A DNA stretch of 64,000 nt from an uncultured Sphingomonadaceae bacterium (GTDB lineage Bacteria; Pseudomonadota; Alphaproteobacteria; Sphingomonadales; Sphingomonadaceae): positions 186,001 to 250,000 of the forward strand of contig CANLQG010000001.1 of the NCBI GenBank assembly GCA_947493195.1, in the 5' to 3' direction. Below, in pieces: positions 43,874-53,827 of this stretch (the stretch's first letter is position 1; each line of letters starts with the position of its first letter). The notes below the pieces were generated by a model. The model saw only the letters and a list, made by a program, of their open reading frames with translations. It was not told the DNA's origin and made no database searches. The position numbers and the translations under genes were made by a program.

Positions 43874-44850
43874 GGCCCTTCGACTATCAACGTGCCGAGA
43901 GGCTGGAACACGCTGCCCAGCTTGCGGCAGGTGAGGATACGATGGCGCTGGCTGGCGGCACCAACCTCATCGACCTGATGAAGCTGCAGGTGGAAACCCC
44001 GCAGACGCTGGTGGATATCGGTCGCCTGTCGCTGGGTGAGATCGCCGACGATGGCGAAGGCCTGCGCATCGGCGCACTGGCAAGCAACACCGCAACGGCC
44101 GCACACCCCCGCGTCCGCTCCGACTATCCGGTTCTGGCGCGCGCCATCCTTGCTGGTGCCACGCAGCAGTTGCGCAACAAGGCCACGACCGGCGGGAACC
44201 TTTGCCAGCGCACGCGCTGCTATTACTTCACCAATATCGACCAGCCCTGCAACAAGCGCGAGCCCGGCTCGGGCTGCGGTGCGATCGACGGTATTGCAAA
44301 GCTGCACGCCGTGCTCGGCACCAGTCCGCATTGCATCGCCACCTATCCTGGTGACATGGCGGTTGCGCTTTCCGCGCTCGATGCCACGGTAGAGATTGCC
44401 GGTGACGGGCATGAACGCAGCGTGCCGGTGCGGGAATTCCATCTGCTGCCAGGCGACACGCCGGAGCGCGACAACGTGCTGGAACCCGGCGAGATCATCA
44501 CCTCGGTCACGCTTCCCGCGCCCGTGGGCGGCACGCATATCTATCGCAAGGTGCGCGAGCGATCTTCCTACGCCTTTGCCCTGTGCTCGGTTGCCGCGGT
44601 CATCGACATGGCCGACAACCGCTTCACCCGCGCTGACCTTGCCTTTGGCGGGCTGGCGCACAAGCCCTGGCACGATCCGCGCATTGCCGATCTGCTGATC
44701 GGCAGCGAACCCTCTGCCGCCTTGTTCGACAAGGCTGCCGACCTGCTGCTGGAAGACGCGCAGGGGTATGGCGAGAACGATTTCAAGATACCGCTCGCGC
44801 GCCGAACGTTGACCGCCGTGCTGTGCGAAGCGACAGGAGTTGAAGCATGA
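43870..44850 (+). CDS. FAD subunit of a molybdenum hydroxylase, PaoB/YagS type
   Basis: 326 residues from ATG 43870. FAD motifs ALAGGTNLIDLMK and TTGGNLCQRTRCYYF; then CNKREPGSGCGA. The extra Cys around 120-150 match the [4Fe-4S]-bearing insert of PaoB/YagS and 4-hydroxybenzoyl-CoA reductase-like subunits. It passes electrons from the Fe-S subunit to FAD. Confidence 0.92.
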   Translation: MRPFDYQRAERLEHAAQLAAGEDTMALAGGTNLIDLMKLQVETPQTLVDIGRLSLGEIADDGEGLRIGALASNTATAAHPRVRSDYPVLARAILAGATQQLRNKATTGGNLCQRTRCYYFTNIDQPCNKREPGSGCGAIDGIAKLHAVLGTSPHCIATYPGDMAVALSALDATVEIAGDGHERSVPVREFHLLPGDTPERDNVLEPGEIITSVTLPAPVGGTHIYRKVRERSSYAFALCSVAAVIDMADNRFTRADLAFGGLAHKPWHDPRIADLLIGSEPSAALFDKAADLLLEDAQGYGENDFKIPLARRTLTAVLCEATGVEA

Positions 44851-47045
44851 GCGTGCATCGCAAGCAGGATGCGCCGGACGAGCGCAACGTGCTCGATACG
44901 ACGAAGCAGGGCGTTCTCGGCGAACCGCTGGAACGGCCCGAAGGGCTGTTGAAGGTTACTGGAACGGCGACCTACGCTGCCGAATTCGATGCTGAGAATT
45001 GTCTTGAGGGCGTGCTGGTCACCGTTCCCGTGGTGCGGGGCAAGGTAACGTCCATCGACCGTGAAAGCGCGTTGCAGATGCCGGGTGTGGTGGCCGTCAT
45101 AGCCGATGAACGCCTGACCGGGCGCGCGGCGCAAGGCATGGCAGGCGAAGCACCTTTCCAGCCCGCGCAGCAGGTCTGCTACTGGGGGCAGCCCGTTGCC
45201 CTTGTGGTGGCCGAAAGCTTCGAGGAAGCGCGCGATGCCGCAAAGCATCTGGCGGTTGAGATCGACGAAGACGGGGATGAAGCCCCCCTCGATCCCGACG
45301 CGGTCGAGGCAGAGCAGCGCAAGCCCACAAAGAATGGCGATCTGGCTCATGCGATGACGCAGGCGGTCCATAGCGTCGATGCAACCTTCACTACCGATGG
45401 ACACGCCAGCGCGGCGATGGAACCACACGCCGCAATGGCGCAATGGGATGGCCAGTCGCTGACCGTCCACGCATCGCTGCAGATGCTGAAATTCAACCGG
45501 GCGGAGCTGGCAGATTCTCTGAACCTCAAGGAAGAACAGGTTCGTCTGATCTCGCCCTATGTCGGCGGCGGTTTCGGTTCCAAACTGGGTATCAGCGAGG
45601 AAGCGGTCGGTGCCTCTCTTGCTGCCATGGAACTTGGCAAGCCGGTGCGCGTCGTCATGAGCCGCCAGCAAGTGTTTCAAACCGTTATGCGCCGCTCGGA
45701 AACGACCCAGCGCGTTCGCCTGGCTGCTGACGGCGAAGGCCGGCTGACAGGCTTCGGACACGAGGCGCGGGTGTCGAACCTGCCCGGGGAAGAATTTGCC
45801 GAACCTGTCCTGCAATCGAGCCAGTTCCTCTACGGCGGCGACAACCGTCTGTTGCAACTCGAAGTCGCGCGTATCCACCGCATGACCGCCGGTTCGGTCC
45901 GCGCACCGGGCGAGGCCGTGGGCGTGCAGACCGTCGAACAGGCGATGGACATGCTGGCCGAGAAGGCGGGCCTTGATCCGGTTGAGCTGCGCCTGCGCAA
46001 TATCCCCGACAAACATCCCGCGAAGGACAAGCCCTACAGTTCACGCAAACTGGCCGAGTGCCTGCGCGAAGGGGCGAGCGCCTTTGGCTGGAAAGAAGGC
46101 CCGCGCAAGCCGCGCCATACGCGCGAAGGCGAATGGTGGATCGGCAGCGGTGTCGCCAGCGCCGCGCGCATTCACGCGGTCGTGGAAGCCAAGGCGCGCG
46201 TTACGCTTCGGCCCGATGGCACCGCGCTGGTCGAAACGGACATGACTGATATCGGCACAGGCACCTACGCCATCCTGGGACAAGTTGCAGGCGAAATGCT
46301 TGGCCTGTCGCTGGACGATGTCGAGGTGCGCCTTGGCGATACCGACATGCCCCCCGGGTCCGGATCGGGCGGCAGCTTTGGCGCGTCGTCGTGCGGTTCG
46401 GCCGTGTTCCTGGCTTGCGAAGGGCTGCGCGATACGTTGGCCGAAAAGCTGGGCATCGAGGCGAGCGATCTTTCGCTGAAAGATGGCTTTGCCCTGTGGG
46501 AAGACGAGAAGAAGGCGATTACCGAGGTGCTGGACGGGAAGGCGATCGAGGAGATCGGCCATTTCGAGCCCGGCAAGTCTACCGAGGACTATGCAGTTGC
46601 CAGTTTTGGTGCTTTCTTTGCCGAAGTTGCCGTCAATCACTGGACCGGCGAAACCCGCGTCCGGCGCATGACAGGGGCATTCGGTTTCGGGCGTGTTCTC
46701 AACGCGCGCACCGCCCGTTCGCAGTGCCTTGGCGGCATGACGTGGTGTATCGGCAACGCACTGACCGAAAGCCTGCTGTTCGATCCTACCGACGGCCACC
46801 TGGCGAACTGCGACCTGGCGGAATACCATGTGCCGGTGCACCGCGACGTACCCGATCTCGAGGTCCTGCTTCTGGAAGAGCGCGATGCGGCGGCCAGCCC
46901 CATCCAGGCGAAGGGCGTGGGCGAACTGGGCTTGTGCGGCGGCGCGGGTGCGATTGCCAATGCCATCTACGATGCCTGCGGAGCGAGGGTGTTCGCCTAT
47001 CCGATGACCCCCGACCGCGTGCTGGCGGCAATGCCCGAGGCGTGA
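44847..47045 (+). CDS. Molybdopterin subunit of a molybdenum hydroxylase, PaoC/YagR type
   Basis: 732 residues from ATG 44847. Mo-cofactor motifs YVGGGFGSK near 235, GSGSGGSFGASS near 510 and the catalytic Glu in KGVGELGLCGG near 690. With the two genes upstream it makes a full aldehyde- or purine-type oxidase. An aromatic aldehyde is the likely substrate by analogy with PaoABC. No XdhC/PaoD-like maturation gene follows in the window. Confidence 0.93.
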   Translation: MSVHRKQDAPDERNVLDTTKQGVLGEPLERPEGLLKVTGTATYAAEFDAENCLEGVLVTVPVVRGKVTSIDRESALQMPGVVAVIADERLTGRAAQGMAGEAPFQPAQQVCYWGQPVALVVAESFEEARDAAKHLAVEIDEDGDEAPLDPDAVEAEQRKPTKNGDLAHAMTQAVHSVDATFTTDGHASAAMEPHAAMAQWDGQSLTVHASLQMLKFNRAELADSLNLKEEQVRLISPYVGGGFGSKLGISEEAVGASLAAMELGKPVRVVMSRQQVFQTVMRRSETTQRVRLAADGEGRLTGFGHEARVSNLPGEEFAEPVLQSSQFLYGGDNRLLQLEVARIHRMTAGSVRAPGEAVGVQTVEQAMDMLAEKAGLDPVELRLRNIPDKHPAKDKPYSSRKLAECLREGASAFGWKEGPRKPRHTREGEWWIGSGVASAARIHAVVEAKARVTLRPDGTALVETDMTDIGTGTYAILGQVAGEMLGLSLDDVEVRLGDTDMPPGSGSGGSFGASSCGSAVFLACEGLRDTLAEKLGIEASDLSLKDGFALWEDEKKAITEVLDGKAIEEIGHFEPGKSTEDYAVASFGAFFAEVAVNHWTGETRVRRMTGAFGFGRVLNARTARSQCLGGMTWCIGNALTESLLFDPTDGHLANCDLAEYHVPVHRDVPDLEVLLLEERDAAASPIQAKGVGELGLCGGAGAIANAIYDACGARVFAYPMTPDRVLAAMPEA

Positions 47046-47075
47046 TCCGGCAGGCCCCGTGGCAACCAAGGGCCG

Positions 47076-49952
47076 TCAGCGGAGCGACAGCTCCACGGCA
47101 CCGCCGTCATAAGCGATTGTGGTGGTTGGCTGTGCGGCAAAAACCTCCCCGCTGCCGTCGCCGTCGTGGACCACGACCCCGATCTGGCGTGTGGCGTGCA
47201 TGCCGGGAAAGCTTCCGTTGCGTTCGCCGATCACCAGTCTGCGCGCGTCATCGTCCCAAGACATTGGTATGCGCGTGAACTCGCTGTCTCGGTAGCCCAT
47301 GTCAGTGCCTTCGTCCTCGTACAGCGTAAAGCTGCCATCGGCTCCTGCGAACACATGGACGGTCAGCACCCCTCCCGTGTCTTGCGCGGTCGACTGGATG
47401 ACGGGGCCGGTTGGAACGATCGCTCCTGCGCGCACGAACAGCGGCATCCTTTCGCGCGGCGCCGCAGCCGTTACCGATTGGCCGCCGGACAGTCGGCGTC
47501 CGCTGTTCGCATCGATCCAGCTGGCACCAGCGGGCAGATAGACTTCCCGCTCGCGCGCCTCGAACCGCGTGACGGGAGCCACCAGTAAGGACGGGCCGAA
47601 AAGGTATTCGTCGTCGATCTCCCATGTCTCGCGGTCGTTCTCGAAATCCATTACCAGCGGGCGCATGATCGTGCCGTCGTCGAAATGCGTGCCCGCTGCG
47701 ACGGTATAGATGTAGGGCATCAGCGCGTAACGCAGGCGGTGGTAGTAGGTGAGACTTTCCATCATCGCCGGATCGTCGGCTGCGATGACCGGCGTCTCGC
47801 GGTGCGGATATTCGCCGTGGCTGCGAAACAGCGGGCTGAACGCGCCGAACTGGAACCAACGCGTGTAAAGCTCGCGCCATTCGGGCAGGTGCTCGGGGTT
47901 TTCCTCGCTGTAACGGTTCTCCAGAGAGAACCCGCCGATGTCGTGCGTCCAGTGCGGCACGCCTGCCAGCGAGAGGTTGAGGCCCGCGCTGATCTGGTCG
48001 CGCAGATCATCCCACCGCGCCGCCACATCGCCGGACCATAGCGCCGCTGAGGCGCGCTGCACGCCGCCGAAGCCGCTGCGGGTGAGGATGAACGGCCGGG
48101 TGTCCGGCTGCGCCTCGCGCAGGCCCTCCGCCACGCCCTCGGCATGGGGGAGCGGATAGGAATTGAAGATCGCCGCGCCGGGAACGCCGGTGGCGGGGCT
48201 GGTCATCTGGTACTTGCGCTCCTCGACGGAGAGGTTGGAATGCCAGTCCGGCTCGGTCGCATCCATCCACCATGCATCGAAGCCCATCGGCAGCAAGGTG
48301 TCGCGCATCTGCCGCCAGTAGATGTCACGCGCTTCGGCGGTGTAGGGATCGTAGAAGGTGTTGGCATAGCCCTGCCCTACCCAGTCGAGCTGGCCTGCTT
48401 CCAGCGGGCGCTCGTAGAGGTAGCCGCCAGCCGCCAGTTCCTGCGCGTGCTGCGTGGTGGGATAGAACTTCGGCCAGACGCTGATCATGATCCGCGCGTC
48501 CTGGTCCTGCACCTCGCGCACCATGGCGGCAGGATCGGGGAAGCGGGCGGGATCGAAGCAGTGACAGCCCCAGCTGTCCTCGGGCCAGTAGAACCAGTCC
48601 TGCACGATGTTGTCGATGGGGATCTGCGCCTCGCGATAGGCACTGACGACGCCCAGCAATTCGGCCTGAGTGTTGTAGCGCTGACGCGACTGCCAGAAAC
48701 CGAAGGCCCATTCGGGCATCATCGGCGCCTTGCCCGTCAGACGGCGGTAACCGGCGATGGCATCGTCCATGCTGGGCGCGGGAACTACGTAATAGTCGAT
48801 GGTCTTGCCCGCCTCGCTGGCGAAGCTGACCGAATGGCGATCGGCATCGGGCAACGGGTCGGCGTGCTCGAGCGCGATGTAGCCCTGGTTCGGCTCCCAG
48901 TCGATTTTCAGTGCGACTGGCTCGCCAGCCGTCAGTTCGAGTTCGAAATTATGATACCACGGGTTCCAGTTCTGCCGCCAGCGGTTGAGAACCTCCTCCC
49001 CATCGGCAGTGACGGTGACATAGCTCGAGGAATAGAGCCGGAACTTGTGCGTGCCGCTGACTTCGGGCGTGAAGCTGCCGGTCCACAGCACACGCTGCGT
49101 TTCCACCGCATTGCCCTGCGTATTCTGCCCCGTTGTCGCGGCCTCCACCGCAGCGGTTGCTTCCGCCGGCCAGTCGGCCTGATCGCGCAGATACTGGTAA
49201 TCGATGGTATCTTCGTAGCGGGTCAGGACAAGCTCATCGCCGAGGAAATAGTCTGCTCGCCATCCGGGGATCACCTCCCCCATCTGGTGATCCGGACTGT
49301 TTACCCGCATCATCCCGTAACCCCTGTCGGCCACAAGCTTCGCGTATGGCTCCGGATCGCCCACGCGGGTGATGGAATTGTTGTCCCACAGCAGCCCGTA
49401 ACCGCGCGTGGAGACGAGGTAGGGCACGGCAATGGCCATGTTGTGCTGGGCAAGTTCCACGTCCTCGCCGTTGTAGTTCATCTGCCGGTTCTGATGCTGG
49501 CCGAGGCCGTAAAGCCCTTCATCGGTGCCGCGGTTGAACTGCACGCGTGTGGCGAACCACTCCTGCCCTTCCAGTTCGACGGGCGTGATCGAGCGCGCCG
49601 AAGCATTCTCGTCGAGCAGCAGCTCCCCCTCGCGCCCGTAGACCACCAGCCGACCATCGGTCAGCTGAACCATCGCCGTGCCACCGGTGGAAACAAGGCT
49701 GGCCCAACCATCGTCGGTCGAAAACCGTGGCGAGCCATCCGGCTCGGCAATCACCATCAGGCTGTCTTCCGCATCGGTTCCATCGTCGGCTACCGTCACC
49801 CGGAAACTGCCGTCAGCAAAGGCGAGCACGCGTACCTCTTCCCGCGCATCGGTGGTGACGATCATGCCGTGATCGACCTGCCTGGCCTCGCCAGCCAGCG
49901 CCGATGTCGTCAGCGCCAGAAAGCTGGCGGTCGCAGCGAATGCAAATTTCAT
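47076..49952 (-). CDS. GH31 alpha-xylosidase/glucosidase with PA14 insert
   Basis: 958 residues from ATG 49952, overlapping the GH35 stop by 4 bp. Signal peptide ending TSALAGE. N-terminal beta domain with GLYGLGQHQNRQMN; PA14 insert at about 230-385 (WRADYFLGD ... WTGSFTPEVSGTHKFRLYSSS); TIM barrel with nucleophile Asp in WWMDATEPDW near 560 and acid/base region FGGVQRASAALWSGD. A PA14 insert in GH31 is known from the xyloglucan alpha-xylosidase of Cellvibrio japonicus, so I favour that activity. Confidence 0.9.
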   Translation of the reverse strand: MKFAFAATASFLALTTSALAGEARQVDHGMIVTTDAREEVRVLAFADGSFRVTVADDGTDAEDSLMVIAEPDGSPRFSTDDGWASLVSTGGTAMVQLTDGRLVVYGREGELLLDENASARSITPVELEGQEWFATRVQFNRGTDEGLYGLGQHQNRQMNYNGEDVELAQHNMAIAVPYLVSTRGYGLLWDNNSITRVGDPEPYAKLVADRGYGMMRVNSPDHQMGEVIPGWRADYFLGDELVLTRYEDTIDYQYLRDQADWPAEATAAVEAATTGQNTQGNAVETQRVLWTGSFTPEVSGTHKFRLYSSSYVTVTADGEEVLNRWRQNWNPWYHNFELELTAGEPVALKIDWEPNQGYIALEHADPLPDADRHSVSFASEAGKTIDYYVVPAPSMDDAIAGYRRLTGKAPMMPEWAFGFWQSRQRYNTQAELLGVVSAYREAQIPIDNIVQDWFYWPEDSWGCHCFDPARFPDPAAMVREVQDQDARIMISVWPKFYPTTQHAQELAAGGYLYERPLEAGQLDWVGQGYANTFYDPYTAEARDIYWRQMRDTLLPMGFDAWWMDATEPDWHSNLSVEERKYQMTSPATGVPGAAIFNSYPLPHAEGVAEGLREAQPDTRPFILTRSGFGGVQRASAALWSGDVAARWDDLRDQISAGLNLSLAGVPHWTHDIGGFSLENRYSEENPEHLPEWRELYTRWFQFGAFSPLFRSHGEYPHRETPVIAADDPAMMESLTYYHRLRYALMPYIYTVAAGTHFDDGTIMRPLVMDFENDRETWEIDDEYLFGPSLLVAPVTRFEAREREVYLPAGASWIDANSGRRLSGGQSVTAAAPRERMPLFVRAGAIVPTGPVIQSTAQDTGGVLTVHVFAGADGSFTLYEDEGTDMGYRDSEFTRIPMSWDDDARRLVIGERNGSFPGMHATRQIGVVVHDGDGSGEVFAAQPTTTIAYDGGAVELSLR

Positions 49953-51613
49953 CGGTATGTTCCCATTTCCACGCGCAGCCAGACGGGCTGCTCCCCAAAA
50001 TTGAATCCGTAGTCCACCTGGTCGCCATTCCAGCGGCGTCGCATTACCCATTCGCCATCGACGAAGGTGCCCTCCTGCGCCTCGATGATCTGCGCCTGCT
50101 CACCCGGCGCGGCATCGGCCAGCGCGAAGCGCACGCGAACGTGCTGCCCGGCAAGAAGGAACGTGTCCGCATTCAGTTGCGCGACCATCATGCCGCCGGT
50201 GGGCACATCCCTCAGCGGATGCTCCTGCTGGCCATCGAACGACCAGTCATCCTCGCCGAACATCCAGCGCCCGTACTGGACGCCGATCTGCCAGCGGCCC
50301 ATTGTGTGAGACTGGTCGCTTCCATCCACTCCGCGCGCCGTGCCCCAAGTCGGATGGTCCATCGCAATGCATGCCCAGTCGCGCGCAGCGGGCGCGAGGA
50401 AACGGTAAATGGCTGCAAAGCCCTCTATCGTCTCTTCGTCCAGCACCGGCGCGCCGAGCGGATGATTGACATAGCCGGAGCTATCCATGCCGAACGGGCT
50501 GAACATCACGCCGCCGCGTCCCACGGTGGGCCATACGAAGCGCGCATATTCTTTCGCGTTGCCGATTTCGGGGACCAGCAGGGGCCATCCGCCCTCCCCA
50601 TAGCGATCAAGGTAACGGACCACTGCATCGGCATTGCGTTTGTAGATGTCGGGGCCGTAGGCATCCACGCTGGGCGCGGCGATCCGCCAGATCGGCAGCG
50701 CGTTCCAGTTGGGCCCACCCGACGGGCCGACATCGCCGCCCTCGTCGGTAAAGGCATCGCCTAGGGCGGCATTGACCAACACCGGGAGTTCCCACTCCGC
50801 CAGCCCGGCGCGCGCCACGGCTTCGACATAGCGGGCCATGTGCCAGCTCATGAAATATTGCTCGGCACGTGGGCCGAAGGCTTCGGTCCACGTGTCACGC
50901 GCGATGCCAAGCCCCTCGGCCAGTTCCTGCGGTATCCTCTGAGCGAACAGGCGCGCGGGGCCATCGGCGTGATCGCGGGCCAGGCGGTAGCTGCCGGTTT
51001 CGTTCTCCACCTGCACCATGATGACCGTGTGCTGGCGGTCGATCCGGGACAGGTGCCGCATCACTTGCGCAAAGGCGCACGCATCGGCTTCGCGGGTCGC
51101 TGCGCCGTGGGGAGAAAGCGCGTAGTGCGCGCTGCCATCGGGCGTGCGCATTCGCGGAAACCGTTGCCCGTCACGCTTTACCCAAGCGGGCGCGTAACCG
51201 GGCGCGGTGTTCTTGAACGCCCCGTACCACAGCAGGACCAGCCGCTTGTCGTGTGCCCGCGCCTGTTCCACCAAAGTATCCAAGAAGCTCAGGTCGAACC
51301 GTCCCTCTTCCGGCTCCACCTGTTCCCATGCGACCGGCATCAGCAGCGTGTTCGCGTGCAGTCGCTCCACCATGGGCCACACGGTTTCCAGCATGGCGGG
51401 ATAGTTGGAGGAGTTGTTGGCCTGCACCGCGAGCGCGATATAAGGCTCGCCATCGACGATGAGGGCGGCATGGGTATCACCCTGCTCGAAATGCGGCTCT
51501 TGCGACGAAGCCGGAACCGCTGGCAAGCACATCAGGGCCGCGCCAGCCAATGCTGAAAATAGTCGCAGGACTCCCTCCCATGTTTGCGCTACCATCGCAA
51601 AAATGCGACGCAT
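49949..51613 (-). CDS. GH35 beta-galactosidase with DUF5597 domain
   Basis: Up to 554 residues from ATG 51613; ATG 51595 is also possible and would clear a palindrome. Signal peptide ending VPASSQEP. TIM barrel with acid/base Glu in QVENETGSY near 200 and nucleophile in LLVPEIGN near 348; C-terminal beta domain ending VWLRVEMGTYR. This GH35-DUF5597 type includes the xyloglucan galactosidase Bgl35A of Cellvibrio. It should strip galactose before the GH31 enzyme removes xylose. Confidence 0.92.
   Translation of the reverse strand: MRRIFAMVAQTWEGVLRLFSALAGAALMCLPAVPASSQEPHFEQGDTHAALIVDGEPYIALAVQANNSSNYPAMLETVWPMVERLHANTLLMPVAWEQVEPEEGRFDLSFLDTLVEQARAHDKRLVLLWYGAFKNTAPGYAPAWVKRDGQRFPRMRTPDGSAHYALSPHGAATREADACAFAQVMRHLSRIDRQHTVIMVQVENETGSYRLARDHADGPARLFAQRIPQELAEGLGIARDTWTEAFGPRAEQYFMSWHMARYVEAVARAGLAEWELPVLVNAALGDAFTDEGGDVGPSGGPNWNALPIWRIAAPSVDAYGPDIYKRNADAVVRYLDRYGEGGWPLLVPEIGNAKEYARFVWPTVGRGGVMFSPFGMDSSGYVNHPLGAPVLDEETIEGFAAIYRFLAPAARDWACIAMDHPTWGTARGVDGSDQSHTMGRWQIGVQYGRWMFGEDDWSFDGQQEHPLRDVPTGGMMVAQLNADTFLLAGQHVRVRFALADAAPGEQAQIIEAQEGTFVDGEWVMRRRWNGDQVDYGFNFGEQPVWLRVEMGTYR
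51583..51613. promoter_or_regulatory. Palindromes between GH35 and serine hydrolase genes
   Basis: TTTGCG-7-CGCAAA (51583-51601) and ATGCGACGCAT (51603-51613) lie side by side at the start of the GH35 gene. They may be operators for sugar control. The second covers the first possible ATG of GH35. Confidence 0.4.
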
Positions 51614-51651
51614 TGCAAGCGTTTCGGTTACATCGGGAAAGGGGTGAGGAA

Positions 51652-52932
51652 TTGGTTAGACACGGTCTTGTAGTGGCGAGCGCAGTCGGGCTGGCTGCAT
51701 GTGCCACTGTACCGGCAACGCAACCGGCCAATAGCTCCGCTTTCTCGCCGGACTGCCCCGCGATCGGCAGCTTCCTCGACACGGCGGTTTCGCAAGGCCG
51801 CACGGTCGGTGCATCGGCGCTGGTCTGGAAGGATGGCGCCGAAGCATGCTTTGAACGCGCCGGATTGGCATCGCGCGAGGAAGACAGGCCGTTCGCGCGT
51901 GACACGCTCGTCCAGATATTCTCGATGACCAAGCCGGTAACGGGCGTGGCGCTGATGCAGTTGTGGGAACAGGGCAGGTTCGGGCTCGACGATCCGCTCT
52001 ACTGGCATCTGCCGGAATACCGGGACCTGCAGGTTGCCACCGCAGTGGGAAGCGATGGCGAACTCGTGCTGCGCGACCCGTCCCGGCCGCCAACCATTCG
52101 CGACGTGATGCGCCATACCGCGGGCTTTACCTACGGCGGATCGGACGAACCGGCGGACACCGTGTGGGAACAGCTGCAGCCGCTTTCGCCCGACAACACC
52201 CTCGCCCAATTTTCGCAAGAAATGGCCCAGGTACCCCTGATCGCCGATCCGGGGACCCGCTGGTTCTATTCCGCCAGCGTCGATGTGCAGGCGCGGCTGG
52301 TAGAGGTTCTATCGGGCATGGCCTACGACGACTACGTTGCCGCGAACATTTTCGACCCGCTCGGCATGACCGACAGCGCCTGGAAGCGCGAGAGCGGGGA
52401 TCTCGACCGGCTGGCCCGCATATATGTCGCCGACGAGACCGGCGCTCTCGTACCAATGCCGCGCGACGAATGGCTGGAGCCGAATTTCGTGGGAAAGCCG
52501 ATGACCATGGGCGGCTCCGGCATCGTGACGACGGTGGACGATTACATGCGCTTCGCCCGCATGCTGCTGGACGAAGGCGAACTTGGCGGCCAGCGCATCC
52601 TGCAACCGGCGACGATCCGGATGATGGCAACGGACATGCTCGATGCCCGCATAACTCCCGAAAACCGGCTGTGGCTGCCGAGCAAGGGATCGGGCGGCTT
52701 CGGTCTGGATTTCTTCGTACGCACTTCGCCGCCCATGTCGCCTGAAGAGAACAGGGGAACTGTCGGCGAGTTTTTCTGGGACGGCTTTCCCTCCATGCTG
52801 TTCTGGGTGGACCCGGCACAGGACATGGCAGTCGTCTTCGCGACCCAGAAAGTGCCGTTCGACAACGCGCTGCACCATGATTTCCGCGACGCTGTCTATG
52901 GCGCGGACTATGTGGGCATCGTTCCCGAATAG
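51652..52932 (+). CDS. Serine hydrolase, beta-lactamase class C family
   Basis: 426 residues from TTG 51652, which follows GGGGTGAGGA; this start gives a type II signal with GLAACAT. Catalytic SMTK near residue 92 (S-x-x-K), Tyr motif YSAS near 220 and a C-terminal GEFFWDG strand in place of KTG. Members are esterases or peptidases. Divergent from the GH35 gene; no direct link to sugar breakdown. Confidence 0.87.
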   Translation: MVRHGLVVASAVGLAACATVPATQPANSSAFSPDCPAIGSFLDTAVSQGRTVGASALVWKDGAEACFERAGLASREEDRPFARDTLVQIFSMTKPVTGVALMQLWEQGRFGLDDPLYWHLPEYRDLQVATAVGSDGELVLRDPSRPPTIRDVMRHTAGFTYGGSDEPADTVWEQLQPLSPDNTLAQFSQEMAQVPLIADPGTRWFYSASVDVQARLVEVLSGMAYDDYVAANIFDPLGMTDSAWKRESGDLDRLARIYVADETGALVPMPRDEWLEPNFVGKPMTMGGSGIVTTVDDYMRFARMLLDEGELGGQRILQPATIRMMATDMLDARITPENRLWLPSKGSGGFGLDFFVRTSPPMSPEENRGTVGEFFWDGFPSMLFWVDPAQDMAVVFATQKVPFDNALHHDFRDAVYGADYVGIVPE

Positions 52933-53036
52933 GCGATACAGGCCACGGTGCTCGCCTGCGACCCCAGCCACGCGCAACCGGAACTGTCCCTCCTACGGCG
53001 GGTTGGTGTTCCATTGGCTATATCAGGAAAAGCGTA

Positions 53037-53816
53037 ATCGAAACGAGCATCCAAGGAAACGGATCGAAGCTCCTGCTGGTTCACGGCCTTGGAGGGAGCA
53101 GACGCTCCTGGGCGCCGATCATCCCGCTTCTGACCGGGCAGAGGGAGGTTATCACCGTCGACCTGCCCGGACACGGTGAAACGCCTGCGCGTGCGGACAG
53201 TGGAACCTTTGCCGGCCTTGCCGACGACCTGCAGGACTATATCGAGCAAAACGATCTTGAATCCAACGATCTCGCTGGCTTTTCGCTTGGCGGAAGGCTG
53301 GTGCTGGAAATGGCGCGCCGTGGCTATGCTGGAAATGTCGTCGCCCTTAATCCGGGCGGCTTCTGGCGCGGCTGGGAGCGGACGTATTTCAAGTGGACGC
53401 TGACCGCTTCGCAAAAGCTGCTGCGCGCACTGAAGGACCAGTTGGGAACGCTGAGCGATTCGGCAGTTTCCCGAACCGCGCTGCTTGCCCAGCTTTCGGC
53501 AAGACCATGGGCACTCGACGGGCCGATGGTGGAAAAGGAACTGGCGACGTTTGCTGAAACGTCGACGGTCGTACCGCTGATCAGGGACCTGGCGAAAGGT
53601 CCGGCACAGACAGGCCCCTCTTCCCCGCATGCTGGCCGGGTCGCTATCGCCTGGGGTGAAAAGGACCGCTTGTGCCCTCCACGCCAGGCACCGCGTGCTC
53701 GCGCTGCATTCCCCCTGGCATCGTTTCACTGGATCGAGGACAGTGGGCACTATTCGCTGTGGGACAGGCCCGGAGAAGTCGCGAATATCATACTGAAAGG
53801 GACAGGGTCCGACTAG
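53037..53816 (+). CDS. Alpha/beta hydrolase with apparent ATC start
   Basis: About 259 residues. The coding frame is clear from about 53031: LLLVHGLGGSRRSW (oxyanion), DLPGHGETPA, nucleophile elbow GFSLGGRLVL near residue 82, AIAWGEKDRLCPP (Asp) and EDSGHYSLWD (His). No ATG, GTG or TTG occurs in frame before the oxyanion motif. AGGAAA at 53025-53030 lies 6 nt before ATC 53037, exactly where a start is expected. Either ATC initiates, or an ATG was changed; the first standard start (GTG 53298) would delete the active site. No signal peptide. Confidence 0.7.
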   Translation: METSIQGNGSKLLLVHGLGGSRRSWAPIIPLLTGQREVITVDLPGHGETPARADSGTFAGLADDLQDYIEQNDLESNDLAGFSLGGRLVLEMARRGYAGNVVALNPGGFWRGWERTYFKWTLTASQKLLRALKDQLGTLSDSAVSRTALLAQLSARPWALDGPMVEKELATFAETSTVVPLIRDLAKGPAQTGPSSPHAGRVAIAWGEKDRLCPPRQAPRARAAFPLASFHWIEDSGHYSLWDRPGEVANIILKGTGSD

Positions 53817-53827
53817 GTCCCCTAGGC

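Noticed and set aside
48144..50012. 622-residue plus-strand frame
   Set aside because: Shadow of the GH31 gene, whose catalytic motifs and signal peptide are on the minus strand.
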